From Ktedonobacter sp. 13_1_20CM_4_53_11 (lineage in GTDB: Bacteria; Chloroflexota; Ktedonobacteria; Ktedonobacterales; Ktedonobacteraceae), in NCBI GenBank assembly GCA_001919995.1, contig MNIY01000133.1:1-9144 (forward strand): DNA of 9,144 nt, given 5' to 3'. The stretch's first letter is position 1. Every line of letters starts with the position of its first letter. The position numbers were made by a program, and so were the translations under genes. Positions 1 through 6,326 of this stretch are shown piece by piece. The notes beneath the pieces were generated by a model. That model was not told the DNA's origin. It saw nothing but the letters and a program-made list of their open reading frames with translations, and did not search any database.

Positions 1-393
1 GGATGGCACACTTAATTCCTTGATGTTCACTCGTTACGGGTATCACAAGTGAGAAGTGTCACAAAACGTTTACAGGTAAAAGAAGAAAGTTTTAGGAGTT
101 TTGGAATGCGGACAAATCAGATACACCCAACTGTTTCTGCAGGATGTTGTCATCTGATGCCTGCTTACGGCGGTCTATCTCTAGACCAGCCAATAAGGAG
201 CAAATGTTCCGCTGTGCCATGCTCACCTGGACGTGCAAGGCGCTTAAATCCGTATCCATCTAGTCGTCGCAGACGGCAGTAGAAGCTGAGGGGGATAACC
301 TCGTTCCGGTTCCTTCCCCCACCCTGCGTCTCCGCTTCTTCCTCGCTGTCTGTTGTGATTATCGGCTCTGACAGAGAGGAAAGGAAGCCATTC
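1..393. other. Leader region with no confident gene
   Basis: No reading frame here resembles a known protein. The best candidate is a 58-codon frame on the plus strand, from ATG at 106 to TAG at 282, with AGGAG at 94-98. Its product is rich in Cys, Pro and Arg, has a low-complexity Arg-rich tail and shows no coding-like composition, so I do not call it. A perfect 6-bp inverted repeat (GGTCTA-TCTC-TAGACC, 172-187) could form a small hairpin or serve as an operator. I see no convincing -35/-10 pair and no tRNA-like fold. The promoter of the downstream HNH gene presumably lies in this stretch or before the window. Confidence 0.4.
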
Positions 394-939
394 ATGCCTG
401 TTCTTGTATTGAATTCCTCGCTACAGCCTCTCTCGGTCATTCCTGAGCGTCGTCTCATCGTGTTGCTCTCCAAGCAGAAAGTTACTTTTGTAGATGAGAG
501 TGTTCGTACATTGATCGAAGAGAGTATTGAAGCTCGACGTCTTGAGCTGGAACGGCCCGTTATTGTGCAGTTATTAGCCAATGTACGGGTTCCCCGTGTA
601 GCTCTTCACCCGTCTCGTGCAAACATCCTGCTGCGCGATGATGAAACGTGTCAGTATTGCGGCAAGCGTAGCCGCGACCTGACGCTTGATCACGTTATCC
701 CGCGCTCACGGGGTGGCACCAGCACGTGGGAAAATCTCGTAGCTTCCTGCAAACACTGCAATGGCAAAAAGGGGAATCACCTCTTGAAAGAGGTAAATAT
801 GCGTCTGTTGCGCCAGCCTCGCCCGCTTTCGCAAGAGTACGCTGGCTTCTTCCTGCTGCGTTACCCCAAATTGCACGAGGCTTACCAGGAATTCATACTC
901 AGTGCCCATGGTGGTTCACTGCGCGAAATGAGTGCTTAA
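394..939 (+). CDS. HNH endonuclease family protein
   Basis: This 181-residue protein carries a zinc-supported HNH (beta-beta-alpha metal) nuclease fold. In order it has CxxC at 86-89, the core DHVIPRSRGG at 99-108 with the metal-binding Asp99-His100, WENL at 112-115 with the middle Asn114, and a second CxxC at 119-122 followed by NGKKGN. The four Cys should hold a structural zinc and His100/Asn114/Asn123 the catalytic metal. The N-terminus (MPVLVLNSSLQPLSV) matches the usual opening of this stand-alone family, common in Chloroflexota, Actinobacteria and Cyanobacteria. I chose ATG 394 over an in-frame GTG at 355 because a purine-rich AGAGAGGAAAGGA lies 8-10 bases before it and because the family begins at this residue. 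It would act on DNA, but its substrate and role are unknown. No restriction, toxin-immunity, intron or phage partner is adjacent, so host function is open. Confidence 0.88.
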   Translation: MPVLVLNSSLQPLSVIPERRLIVLLSKQKVTFVDESVRTLIEESIEARRLELERPVIVQLLANVRVPRVALHPSRANILLRDDETCQYCGKRSRDLTLDHVIPRSRGGTSTWENLVASCKHCNGKKGNHLLKEVNMRLLRQPRPLSQEYAGFFLLRYPKLHEAYQEFILSAHGGSLREMSA

Positions 940-954
940 GTTTCGCCTTAATCT

Positions 955-1031
955 TGTAGGGGCGCAATTCATTGCGCCCCCGTTCCCGTGAAGCGGCCTG
1001 GGACGAGGGCACAATGAATTGCGCCCCTACA
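955..1031. repeat. Long palindromic intergenic repeat (REP/MITE-like)
   Basis: Two perfect 20-bp inverted arms lie at 955-974 (TGTAGGGGCGCAATTCATTG) and 1012-1031. Similarity continues inward (CGCCCCCGTTCCC against TGCCCTCGTCCC read on the other strand). The left arm is itself part of a perfect smaller palindrome at 959-980 (GGGGCGCAAT-TC-ATTGCGCCCC); the corresponding right palindrome is imperfect. This nested structure is typical of dispersed REP/BIME-type or MITE elements. Transcribed, it forms a strong hairpin 16 bases after the HNH stop and could attenuate or terminate that message, although no T-tract follows. Confidence 0.85.
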
Positions 1032-1058
1032 GACCCCAAACAATTTGTTAATAATCAT

Positions 1059-1072
1059 AATTGCACCCCTAC
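1059..1072. repeat. Degenerate third arm of the palindromic repeat
   Basis: AATTGCACCCCTAC matches 13 of 14 bases of the right arm of the preceding element (AATTGCGCCCCTAC at 1017-1030) in the same orientation, 42 bases further on. It looks like a decayed half-copy, as if the element had been tandemly duplicated and partly lost. Confidence 0.6.
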
Positions 1073-1197
1073 ATCCAGCCATTCTTTCCTACGCCTTTCT
1101 CCTCATCATACATATCTGAATCGTATAGGGATACCCGCCCGAATGTCTTAGGACTCTTGTCCTTCATACTCCTTTTTTCATCTTTAAAACGTATATA

Positions 1198-1233
1198 TAA
1201 GTAGTAGGCATCGTTTAAGTAGTAAACATCATT
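1198..1233. repeat. Two head-to-tail 18-bp direct repeats (possible operator)
   Basis: TAAGTAGTAGGCATCGTT (1198-1215) is followed immediately by TAAGTAGTAAACATCATT (1216-1233). Fifteen of 18 positions are identical and the three differences are all G to A. Two adjacent units of this length upstream of a gene suggest a binding site for a dimeric or tandem-binding regulator, but this is inference; a simple slippage duplication is possible. Confidence 0.65.
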
Positions 1234-1242
1234 CGTTACACT
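1214..1242 (+). promoter_or_regulatory. Weak candidate promoter for the GH57 gene
   Basis: TACACT at 1237-1242 resembles a sigma-A -10 box. Seventeen bases upstream, TTTAAG (1214-1219) matches the -35 consensus at only three of six positions. The -35 position falls inside the second 18-bp repeat, which would suit a factor binding the repeat and modulating this promoter. The predicted leader to ATG 1316 is about 65-70 bases. Other AT-rich hexamers near 1192-1200 could serve instead. Confidence 0.3.
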
Positions 1243-1315
1243 AGAAAAAGGGAATTTCTACCTCAAGTCTGGGAGTGACAGTGCTGATTCTGTTGTTTAC
1301 CAGGAAGGCCATTAC

Positions 1316-2800
1316 ATGATTAAAGAAACAATCGAAACCGAGGATTCACCCTCAAGCAGGCAGACAGGCAGATCCTACCTCTGCCTGCATGGACATTTTT
1401 ATCAACCTCCTCGCGAAGACCCTTTCACCGGCATCATACCTATCGAGCCTGAAGCGACGCCTTACACCAATTTCGACGAGAAAATCACCGATGAATGTTA
1501 CCGCCCTAACGCTGAAGCAGGCAACTTTGCCTGGATCAGCTACGATCTTGGGCCAACGCTCGCCTCGTGGCTAGAAGCTGCCCATCCCGAAGTCTATAAA
1601 CAGATTATTGCTGCTGACCACCAGCATAGAATGCGCTATGGCGTGGGCAATGCCCTCGCACAGGCTTATAACCACACCATTCTACCCCTGGCAAACAGCC
1701 GCGATAAAAACACGCAGATTCTGTGGGGTTTGCAAGACTTTCGCCATCGCTATGGACACGATGCACACGGCATGTGGCTTGCGGAAACTGCTGTAGACAT
1801 GGAAAGCCTGGACCTCATGGCGCAGCATGGCGTCACCTACACAGTTCTGGCTCCCTGGCAGGCCGCTACCGCCATCGATCCCAGCGAGCCATACCTTGTG
1901 CGCCTCTCCAATGGCCGCAGCATCACTGTCTTCTTCTATAATGCTCCACTGTCCGGCGGGGTCTCTTTTGACTGGAATACCACCAGCAATGCCGATCTCT
2001 TCGCGGCCTCGTACCTGCCTGGGCAACTTGCCAAAAGCAAGAGCGATGCTGGAGAAGAACAGCTAATACTCATCGCCACAGACGGTGAACTCTATGGCCA
2101 TCACAAACCATGGCGCGATAAATTCATGACTCACCTGATCCACTCAGGCGCGCCTGCCTACGGGTTTGAAGTGTGTACGCTGGAGCGCTACCTGCAGATG
2201 TACCCGGCCACGAAAGAAGTTGAACTGCGCGTGCCCAGTTCCTGGAGTTGCGGACACGGAGTAGCACGCTGGGATACTGGCTGCGAATGTACCGAGGGCG
2301 ACAGTACCTGGAAGGGTGAGTTGCGCAAAGCCCTGAATCACCTGGCAGAACGTGGTGATCAACTGTTTGAGCAGTACGCGGGCGAAACCTTGAGCGACCC
2401 GTGGGCCGCACGGAATGCCTACCTTGAACTACGCAACGGCTGGATAACCCCTGAGAGCTTCTGGGCGCAGTACGGTAAAGAACAGCGCATGCCGGAGGAT
2501 CCGCAAATGGTAGAGCGCACGCGCTTGCTGCTCGAGGCGCAATACTATCACCAGTACAGCTTCACAAGCTGTGGTTTTTTCTTTGAAGAACTAAGTAGAA
2601 TCGAGCCGCGCAACGATATCGCTTTCGGCCGCCGTGCCATCAGCCTGACATGGCAGGCTCTTGGCATTGATCTACAACGTGACTTTCTGCTCGACCTGGC
2701 ACATGCCAGAGGCTGGCGCACCAACATAACTGGCGCCGACCTCTATCGCCAGTTGCCAGTAGTGCGACCAGGCCTGCTGCCTACACTACCACAGGAGTAA
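1316..2800 (+). CDS. Short GH57 family glycoside hydrolase with partial DUF3536
   Basis: This is a 494-residue member of glycoside hydrolase family 57, the DUF3536-bearing branch (retaining alpha-glucan or alpha-mannan-type hydrolases or transferases; exact substrate unknown). The family signatures appear in order: HGHFYQPPRED at 25-35, GVGNALAQAYNH at 109-120, GMWLAETAVD at 152-161 with Glu157 as expected nucleophile, and TDGELYGHH at 255-263 with Asp256 as expected acid/base. Relatives I recall usually read GMWLPE, so Ala156 is unusual. The segment from SSWSCGHGVARW (308-319) through FTSCGFFFEEL (416-426) belongs to DUF3536. Many family members run to roughly 800 residues; this one stops about 70 residues after the TSCGFFF motif, so it is a short form or has lost its C-terminus. 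There is no signal peptide, so it is probably cytoplasmic and may act on storage polysaccharide. ATG 1316 follows CAGGAAGG at 7 bases. TAA is backed by an in-phase TAG. Confidence 0.88.
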   Translation: MIKETIETEDSPSSRQTGRSYLCLHGHFYQPPREDPFTGIIPIEPEATPYTNFDEKITDECYRPNAEAGNFAWISYDLGPTLASWLEAAHPEVYKQIIAADHQHRMRYGVGNALAQAYNHTILPLANSRDKNTQILWGLQDFRHRYGHDAHGMWLAETAVDMESLDLMAQHGVTYTVLAPWQAATAIDPSEPYLVRLSNGRSITVFFYNAPLSGGVSFDWNTTSNADLFAASYLPGQLAKSKSDAGEEQLILIATDGELYGHHKPWRDKFMTHLIHSGAPAYGFEVCTLERYLQMYPATKEVELRVPSSWSCGHGVARWDTGCECTEGDSTWKGELRKALNHLAERGDQLFEQYAGETLSDPWAARNAYLELRNGWITPESFWAQYGKEQRMPEDPQMVERTRLLLEAQYYHQYSFTSCGFFFEELSRIEPRNDIAFGRRAISLTWQALGIDLQRDFLLDLAHARGWRTNITGADLYRQLPVVRPGLLPTLPQE

Positions 2801-2820
2801 TAGATTGAATTTATAACCTG

Positions 2821-2870
2821 AAAAAGGGATTGCCCTGAACACGGTATCGCGCTCAGGGCAATCCCTTTTT
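2821..2870. terminator. Bidirectional rho-independent terminator
   Basis: A perfect 18-bp stem pairs 2821-2838 (AAAAAGGGATTGCCCTGA) with 2853-2870 around a 14-base loop. The A-run at the left base and T-run at the right base (continuing to 2872) supply a U-tract on either strand. It lies 20 bases after the plus-strand GH57 stop and 23 bases after the stop of the convergent minus-strand transpeptidase, so one structure serves both genes. Confidence 0.95.
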
Positions 2871-2893
2871 TTAGACCATTAAGATCCTGATTC

Positions 2894-4597
2894 CTAATAG
2901 ACCAGAATTTGCGTATTCCAGTCGGTATGGTCCCAAACCCAGCCAGCCTGGTCTTCCTGCATATTGATACAGCCATGGCTGCCGCTGCCGTTAAATGAAT
3001 CTGTACCGGCGGCGTCCTCATGCGGGAACTGCGTACCCGGACCAAAGGTCGCGCGCCACCAGGCGTCGTGTATGAAGAAGCCGCCCCAGTGGTAGAGAAT
3101 CGCATAGTGAATAGGCGTATCCGGATACCAGTATGGAGAGCCCGGCGGGTCAGACGATTTGAACAAGTCTGGCGATTTGCGATCCTGCACCGTCCAGTGA
3201 CCAGGCAAAACTGGGCGCTCCACGCGTCCCAACGTGACATAGAAGGAATTCACCAGTTTGCCGTTCTGATAGAAGCGCATGGCCTGCTCAACCATCGAAA
3301 CCACTATGACCGTCCCGGAAACATGGTAATGATTGATCAACTGCTTGTCAGTGGCATGAGGCTGGTTATACGGGGTCTTATCGTGATAATCTGCCTCCAT
3401 CATTTTCAGGTTGAAGAACTCATTATTCTCATCATCCACCACAGACTGGAAATCCTGGGGGGTATAGGCCCAACCAAGCTCCCTGTTCAACCAGTAACCA
3501 ATGCCATCGGTCGTATATCCTGCATCAAGAATGTAGTTATTGCCATCGAACTTATCATGATAGAGGTGCGCCTGCCCCCACGCCTTGGCTTCACGATCTA
3601 GCTCTCCAATCAGGTAGGTAGATGCGCCTTGCACCAGGTCATCATGCATGGAAGCCATGTCTGCATCGATGCGCGCAGAGAAGGCCAAAAAGTCTTGAAT
3701 GGTCCTCGCCTTATTCATCTGCGCCTGGTCAGCATTATACAGCTTTTGATAGTTGCTGCTGTCCATACCATATTTCTTGAGCAGGCTGATCTGCGATTTA
3801 AACTCACCCAGTTTGGCAGCGCTGACATAGGGTAGTGCTTCAATCGAGGTCACCACTGCTTGCTGGTATTGTGCGTCTATCAGCGTGCCAAGTTTGTTAA
3901 ATTCACTTGACTTCGTCGCACTGTTGAATTCTTGCATGTCGTTCTGGTATTGAGCCTGCATGGCAGTGACATCAATACGCGCCTGCTTCATCTGGTTGAT
4001 CGTTTTCTGAAACGTCGTGAGCTTGCTATAGGTTGATCCCATCAAGCCTAATGTATTGATTTCTGTTTGAGCATACCGGCTGACGACGGCAAAATCTTTA
4101 GGGTACTTTGCCGACGATAACATCAATTGATAATTATTATAGCTATTAGAGAAGGGCTGAATATTACCAATATGTTGCGAACTTCTTCGCGATAGCGCCT
4201 GTTGAAAGACCTGCATATCATTCTGGGCCTGCAGCTGGTACTGATCGGTTGTCGTCGTAATCAGTTGCTGCGTTTGACCCACAAGCTTCGCATACTGGTT
4301 TGCCTGATTTGAATAGTAGTCATTAACTGGCTGGTCATTCAAAGGGGAAAAGGGAGCGCCAGCGCTACTCAAGTGTTGTTCTTGCTTAAGAATAGGACTG
4401 AGTAGTGTTGCCGGAACACCGATCGCCAGCGCATGCTGCGTCAGCTGATCAAGTTGCGTCTTATCCTGGTTTGCCTGTTGCCGTACCTGGGCATTGCCGC
4501 CGCAGGCGCTCGTCAGAACGATCAGGCCAAGTACGAGCAACACCAGCATTGCCTGTGTCACCCATCGTGGTATATGGACAGAACGTGTGTCGCGCAT
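2894..4597 (-). CDS. Lipoprotein L,D-transpeptidase (YkuD) with long helical N-terminus
   Basis: This 567-residue protein should cross-link or modify peptidoglycan stem peptides through 3-3 bonds on the outer face of the membrane. Residues 1-31 form a lipoprotein signal: Arg-containing N-terminus, hydrophobic stretch 16-29, then LTSAC with Cys32 as lipid-modified residue (Thr at -3 is permissible but not typical). Residues about 35-330 are Gln-, Asn- and Ala-rich with heptad-like runs, probably a long helical or coiled-coil stalk with no family I recognise. Residues about 330-425 are a Tyr/Trp/Asp-rich linker domain. The YkuD domain covers about 427-567, with His510 (FFIHDAWW) and the catalytic SHGCIN motif (His541, Cys543). 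The ATG lies 8 bases after the ffh stop, and its Shine-Dalgarno (GGAAGGAGA, 4609-4617) is made of the last ffh codons, implying an operon with translational coupling. The spacing from AGGAG to ATG, 12 bases, is longer than usual. Confidence 0.9.
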   Translation of the reverse strand: MRDTRSVHIPRWVTQAMLVLLVLGLIVLTSACGGNAQVRQQANQDKTQLDQLTQHALAIGVPATLLSPILKQEQHLSSAGAPFSPLNDQPVNDYYSNQANQYAKLVGQTQQLITTTTDQYQLQAQNDMQVFQQALSRRSSQHIGNIQPFSNSYNNYQLMLSSAKYPKDFAVVSRYAQTEINTLGLMGSTYSKLTTFQKTINQMKQARIDVTAMQAQYQNDMQEFNSATKSSEFNKLGTLIDAQYQQAVVTSIEALPYVSAAKLGEFKSQISLLKKYGMDSSNYQKLYNADQAQMNKARTIQDFLAFSARIDADMASMHDDLVQGASTYLIGELDREAKAWGQAHLYHDKFDGNNYILDAGYTTDGIGYWLNRELGWAYTPQDFQSVVDDENNEFFNLKMMEADYHDKTPYNQPHATDKQLINHYHVSGTVIVVSMVEQAMRFYQNGKLVNSFYVTLGRVERPVLPGHWTVQDRKSPDLFKSSDPPGSPYWYPDTPIHYAILYHWGGFFIHDAWWRATFGPGTQFPHEDAAGTDSFNGSGSHGCINMQEDQAGWVWDHTDWNTQILVY

Positions 4598-4605
4598 AAA
4601 GAGGA

Positions 4606-6081
4606 TTATCTCCTTCCACTTTTGGCTTTTTGCTTTCGTTTTTCTTTACGTGCGGCCTTGCCGGTTTTCTTACCACCCCCGCCAGGTGGTTTCGGCATAG
4701 CTGGCATTCCCTGCATTCCTGGTACACCCCCCATACCAGCTTGACGTGCGAGTTGCGCCCACTTGCCTTTGCCAGTGCTCATCTGGCGAATCATGGTGCG
4801 CATTTCGCCGAATTGTTCGATCAACTGATTGATATCCTGGACTGTCGTACCACTTCCACGGGCGATACGTTTGCGCCTGCTCCCATTGAGAATCTCAGGA
4901 TTGCGCCTCTCCTCCTTGGTCATGGAGAGCACCATCGCTTCGATATGTTTCATCTGGTCGCCTTCCAGCGCTTCTTCCATCTCTGGCATCGATGCCATTT
5001 TGTTGAAGCCTGGCATCATTTCCATCACTTGCCGCAAAGGGCCCATTCGCTTGAGTTGGCGCATCGCGCTCAGAAAATCTTCCAGGTCAAACTTACCCTG
5101 TTGCAATTTGGCCTGGGCCTTTAAGGCCTCTTCCTCGTCGATGGTTTCCTGTGCCCGTTCGATCAGTGAGAGAACATCGCCCATACCAAGTATACGCGAG
5201 GCCAGGCGATCCGGGTAGAATGGCTCCAGCGCATCGGTTTTTTCGCCAACGCCCATGAATTTGATCGGTACTCCCGTTACCGAGCGGATCGAGAGTGCCG
5301 CCCCACCTCTTGCATCACCTTCCATCTTGGTCAAGATCATTCCTGTCAGCGAGACAGCTTTATTGAAGTCGTCGGCCACGTGGACCGCTTCCTGACCAGT
5401 CATAGCGTCCGCCACCAGTAAAACTTCACGAGGGTGCACCCTCGCGCGTATAGCGGTGACTTCTTGCATCATACGTTCGTCGATATTCAAACGGCCCGCC
5501 GTGTCAAGGATGACCACGGAGGCAGCCTGCTCGCGAGCATAATTGAGAGAATGCTCAGTGATATCAACGGGATTTGCTCCCATCGGCTCCGCGTACACTG
5601 GAATAGAAAGCTGCTTACCCAGCGTCTGAAGCTGGTGCACTGCCGCGGGACGGTACATGTCGGCGGCCACCATAAGCGGTCGCTGCCCCTGCTTCCGCAG
5701 GTAGTTAGCAAGCTTCGCGGCAGTGGTCGTTTTACCCGAACCTTGCAAGCCAACCAGCATAATCACATTTGGCGGTGTCCCACCCAGGTCGAGTTTGTTC
5801 TGTCCATCTTCGCCTCCCAGCATCTCCACCAATTCTTCATTGACGATTGCCAGCACCTGCTGCGCGGGAGAGAGGCTCCCAAGTACATCGGCCCCAACGG
5901 CCTTCGCCCTGACCCGCTCAACAAATTGGCGTACTACTTTAAGATTAACGTCCGCTTCGAGGAGCGCAAGGCGAACCTCGCGCATTGCCTCATTGACATC
6001 AGCTTCAGTCAGTTTGCCTTTGCCACTTAGATTGGTAAATACCCCTTCAAGACGTTTTGATAAGCTTTCAAACATTGCCAT
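4606..6081 (-). CDS. ffh: Signal recognition particle GTPase Ffh (SRP54)
   Basis: This 491-residue SRP54 homologue binds signal sequences of nascent membrane and secreted proteins, forms the SRP with 4.5S/6S-type SRP RNA and docks with FtsY. The helical N domain spans about 1-88. The G domain has GLQGSGKTTT (P-loop, 111-120), DMYRPAA (141-147), DTAGR (193-197) and TKMEGDARGG (251-260). The usual guanine-specificity motif is TKxD; here Glu254 (codon GAA) replaces Asp. The M domain, about 330-435, is Met-rich and carries the RNA-binding SRRKRIARGSGTTVQD (401-416). A Gly/Met/Pro-rich then basic tail (446-491) makes it slightly longer than the usual 430-450 residues. I start at ATG 6081 (MAMFESLSKR), preceded by GAGAGGA at 6094-6100, 12 bases away; ATG 6075 is an alternative. 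An in-frame GTG at 6105 lacks a ribosome-binding site. It is the first gene of an operon with the transpeptidase; I see no rpsP-rimM-trmD neighbours. Confidence 0.97.
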   Translation of the reverse strand: MAMFESLSKRLEGVFTNLSGKGKLTEADVNEAMREVRLALLEADVNLKVVRQFVERVRAKAVGADVLGSLSPAQQVLAIVNEELVEMLGGEDGQNKLDLGGTPPNVIMLVGLQGSGKTTTAAKLANYLRKQGQRPLMVAADMYRPAAVHQLQTLGKQLSIPVYAEPMGANPVDITEHSLNYAREQAASVVILDTAGRLNIDERMMQEVTAIRARVHPREVLLVADAMTGQEAVHVADDFNKAVSLTGMILTKMEGDARGGAALSIRSVTGVPIKFMGVGEKTDALEPFYPDRLASRILGMGDVLSLIERAQETIDEEEALKAQAKLQQGKFDLEDFLSAMRQLKRMGPLRQVMEMMPGFNKMASMPEMEEALEGDQMKHIEAMVLSMTKEERRNPEILNGSRRKRIARGSGTTVQDINQLIEQFGEMRTMIRQMSTGKGKWAQLARQAGMGGVPGMQGMPAMPKPPGGGGKKTGKAARKEKRKQKAKSGRR

Positions 6082-6125
6082 AATAGCGTTATGTCCTCTC
6101 TCCACCGGTCATTAACATGACCCCA

Positions 6126-6134
6126 ATTATATCA
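6126..6134 (-). promoter_or_regulatory. Extended -10 promoter of ffh
   Basis: Read on the minus strand this is TGATATAAT: a perfect TATAAT (6126-6131) with a TG one base upstream (6133-6134), the extended -10 form that tolerates a poor -35. The hexamer 17 bases upstream (CATAAA) is indeed weak. Transcription would begin near 6119, giving a leader of about 40 bases before ATG 6081. Confidence 0.8.
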
Positions 6135-6187
6135 CGTTTTTCCCTCTATTTATGTTCTAAATTTGGGCTACTTTCTCACCTCTTCAG

Positions 6188-6238
6188 GTATGCCAGCACA
6201 TGACTATACCAGAGTATGACAACATAAGTATGCCATAC
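6188..6238 (+). promoter_or_regulatory. Repeated GTATGCCA motif before the response regulator gene
   Basis: GTATGCCA occurs at 6188-6195 and again at 6228-6235, 40 bases apart, close to four helical turns. The second copy is part of an 11-base palindrome, GTATG-C-CATAC (6228-6238). A related GTATGAC lies between (6214-6220). Same-face spacing suggests a regulator site, possibly autoregulation by the downstream response regulator, but the motif is short. A TATGAT at 6254-6259 could be the -10 of that operon, without a good -35. Confidence 0.35.
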
Positions 6239-6326
6239 AAAATTAGAGAAGTCTATGATACCTGGCAAAAATAAGGACACAATGATAGACTGAGAAAAAA
6301 CAAAATGAGCAGAGGCGAAAGGATTC

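Larger units (their letters stand above)
1073..1315 (+). other. Leader of the GH57 gene
   Basis: This is an AT-rich non-coding stretch. It contains a weak 5-bp hairpin (AGGAC-TCTT-GTCCT, 1150-1163) followed after a gap by CCTTTTTT (1171-1178), too weak to call a terminator. It also holds an alternating GTATATATAA stretch (1191-1200), the 18-bp tandem repeats and a possible -10 annotated separately. The ribosome-binding site of the GH57 gene is CAGGAAGG at 1301-1308. I see no small gene or recognisable riboswitch. Confidence 0.5.

Noticed and set aside
106..282. 58-codon plus-strand frame with AGGAG 8 bases before its ATG
   Set aside because: The predicted peptide has four scattered Cys, a Pro/Arg-rich tail and no recognisable family or coding-like composition. 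A Shine-Dalgarno match alone is expected by chance in a leader of this size.
165..581. 138-codon minus-strand frame
   Set aside because: It overlaps the well-supported HNH gene in antisense, and its Ser/Arg-rich translation has no domain.
1150..1178. Small hairpin AGGAC-TCTT-GTCCT followed by a T-rich run, as a terminator for the HNH gene
   Set aside because: The stem has only 5 bp and the T-run starts 8 bases after it, so it does not meet the usual shape of an intrinsic terminator.
2743..3240. 165-codon minus-strand frame across the GH57-transpeptidase junction
   Set aside because: It runs through the bidirectional terminator and overlaps both real genes in other frames.
3020..3601. 193-codon plus-strand frame opposite the transpeptidase
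   Set aside because: It is the antisense shadow of the YkuD and linker domains, with repetitive Ile/Arg/Val composition and no motif.
6082..6105. Upstream GTG start giving Ffh eight extra residues
   Set aside because: No ribosome-binding site lies before 6105, the extra residues are not typical of Ffh, and the GAGAGGA that could serve ATG 6081 lies inside this extension.
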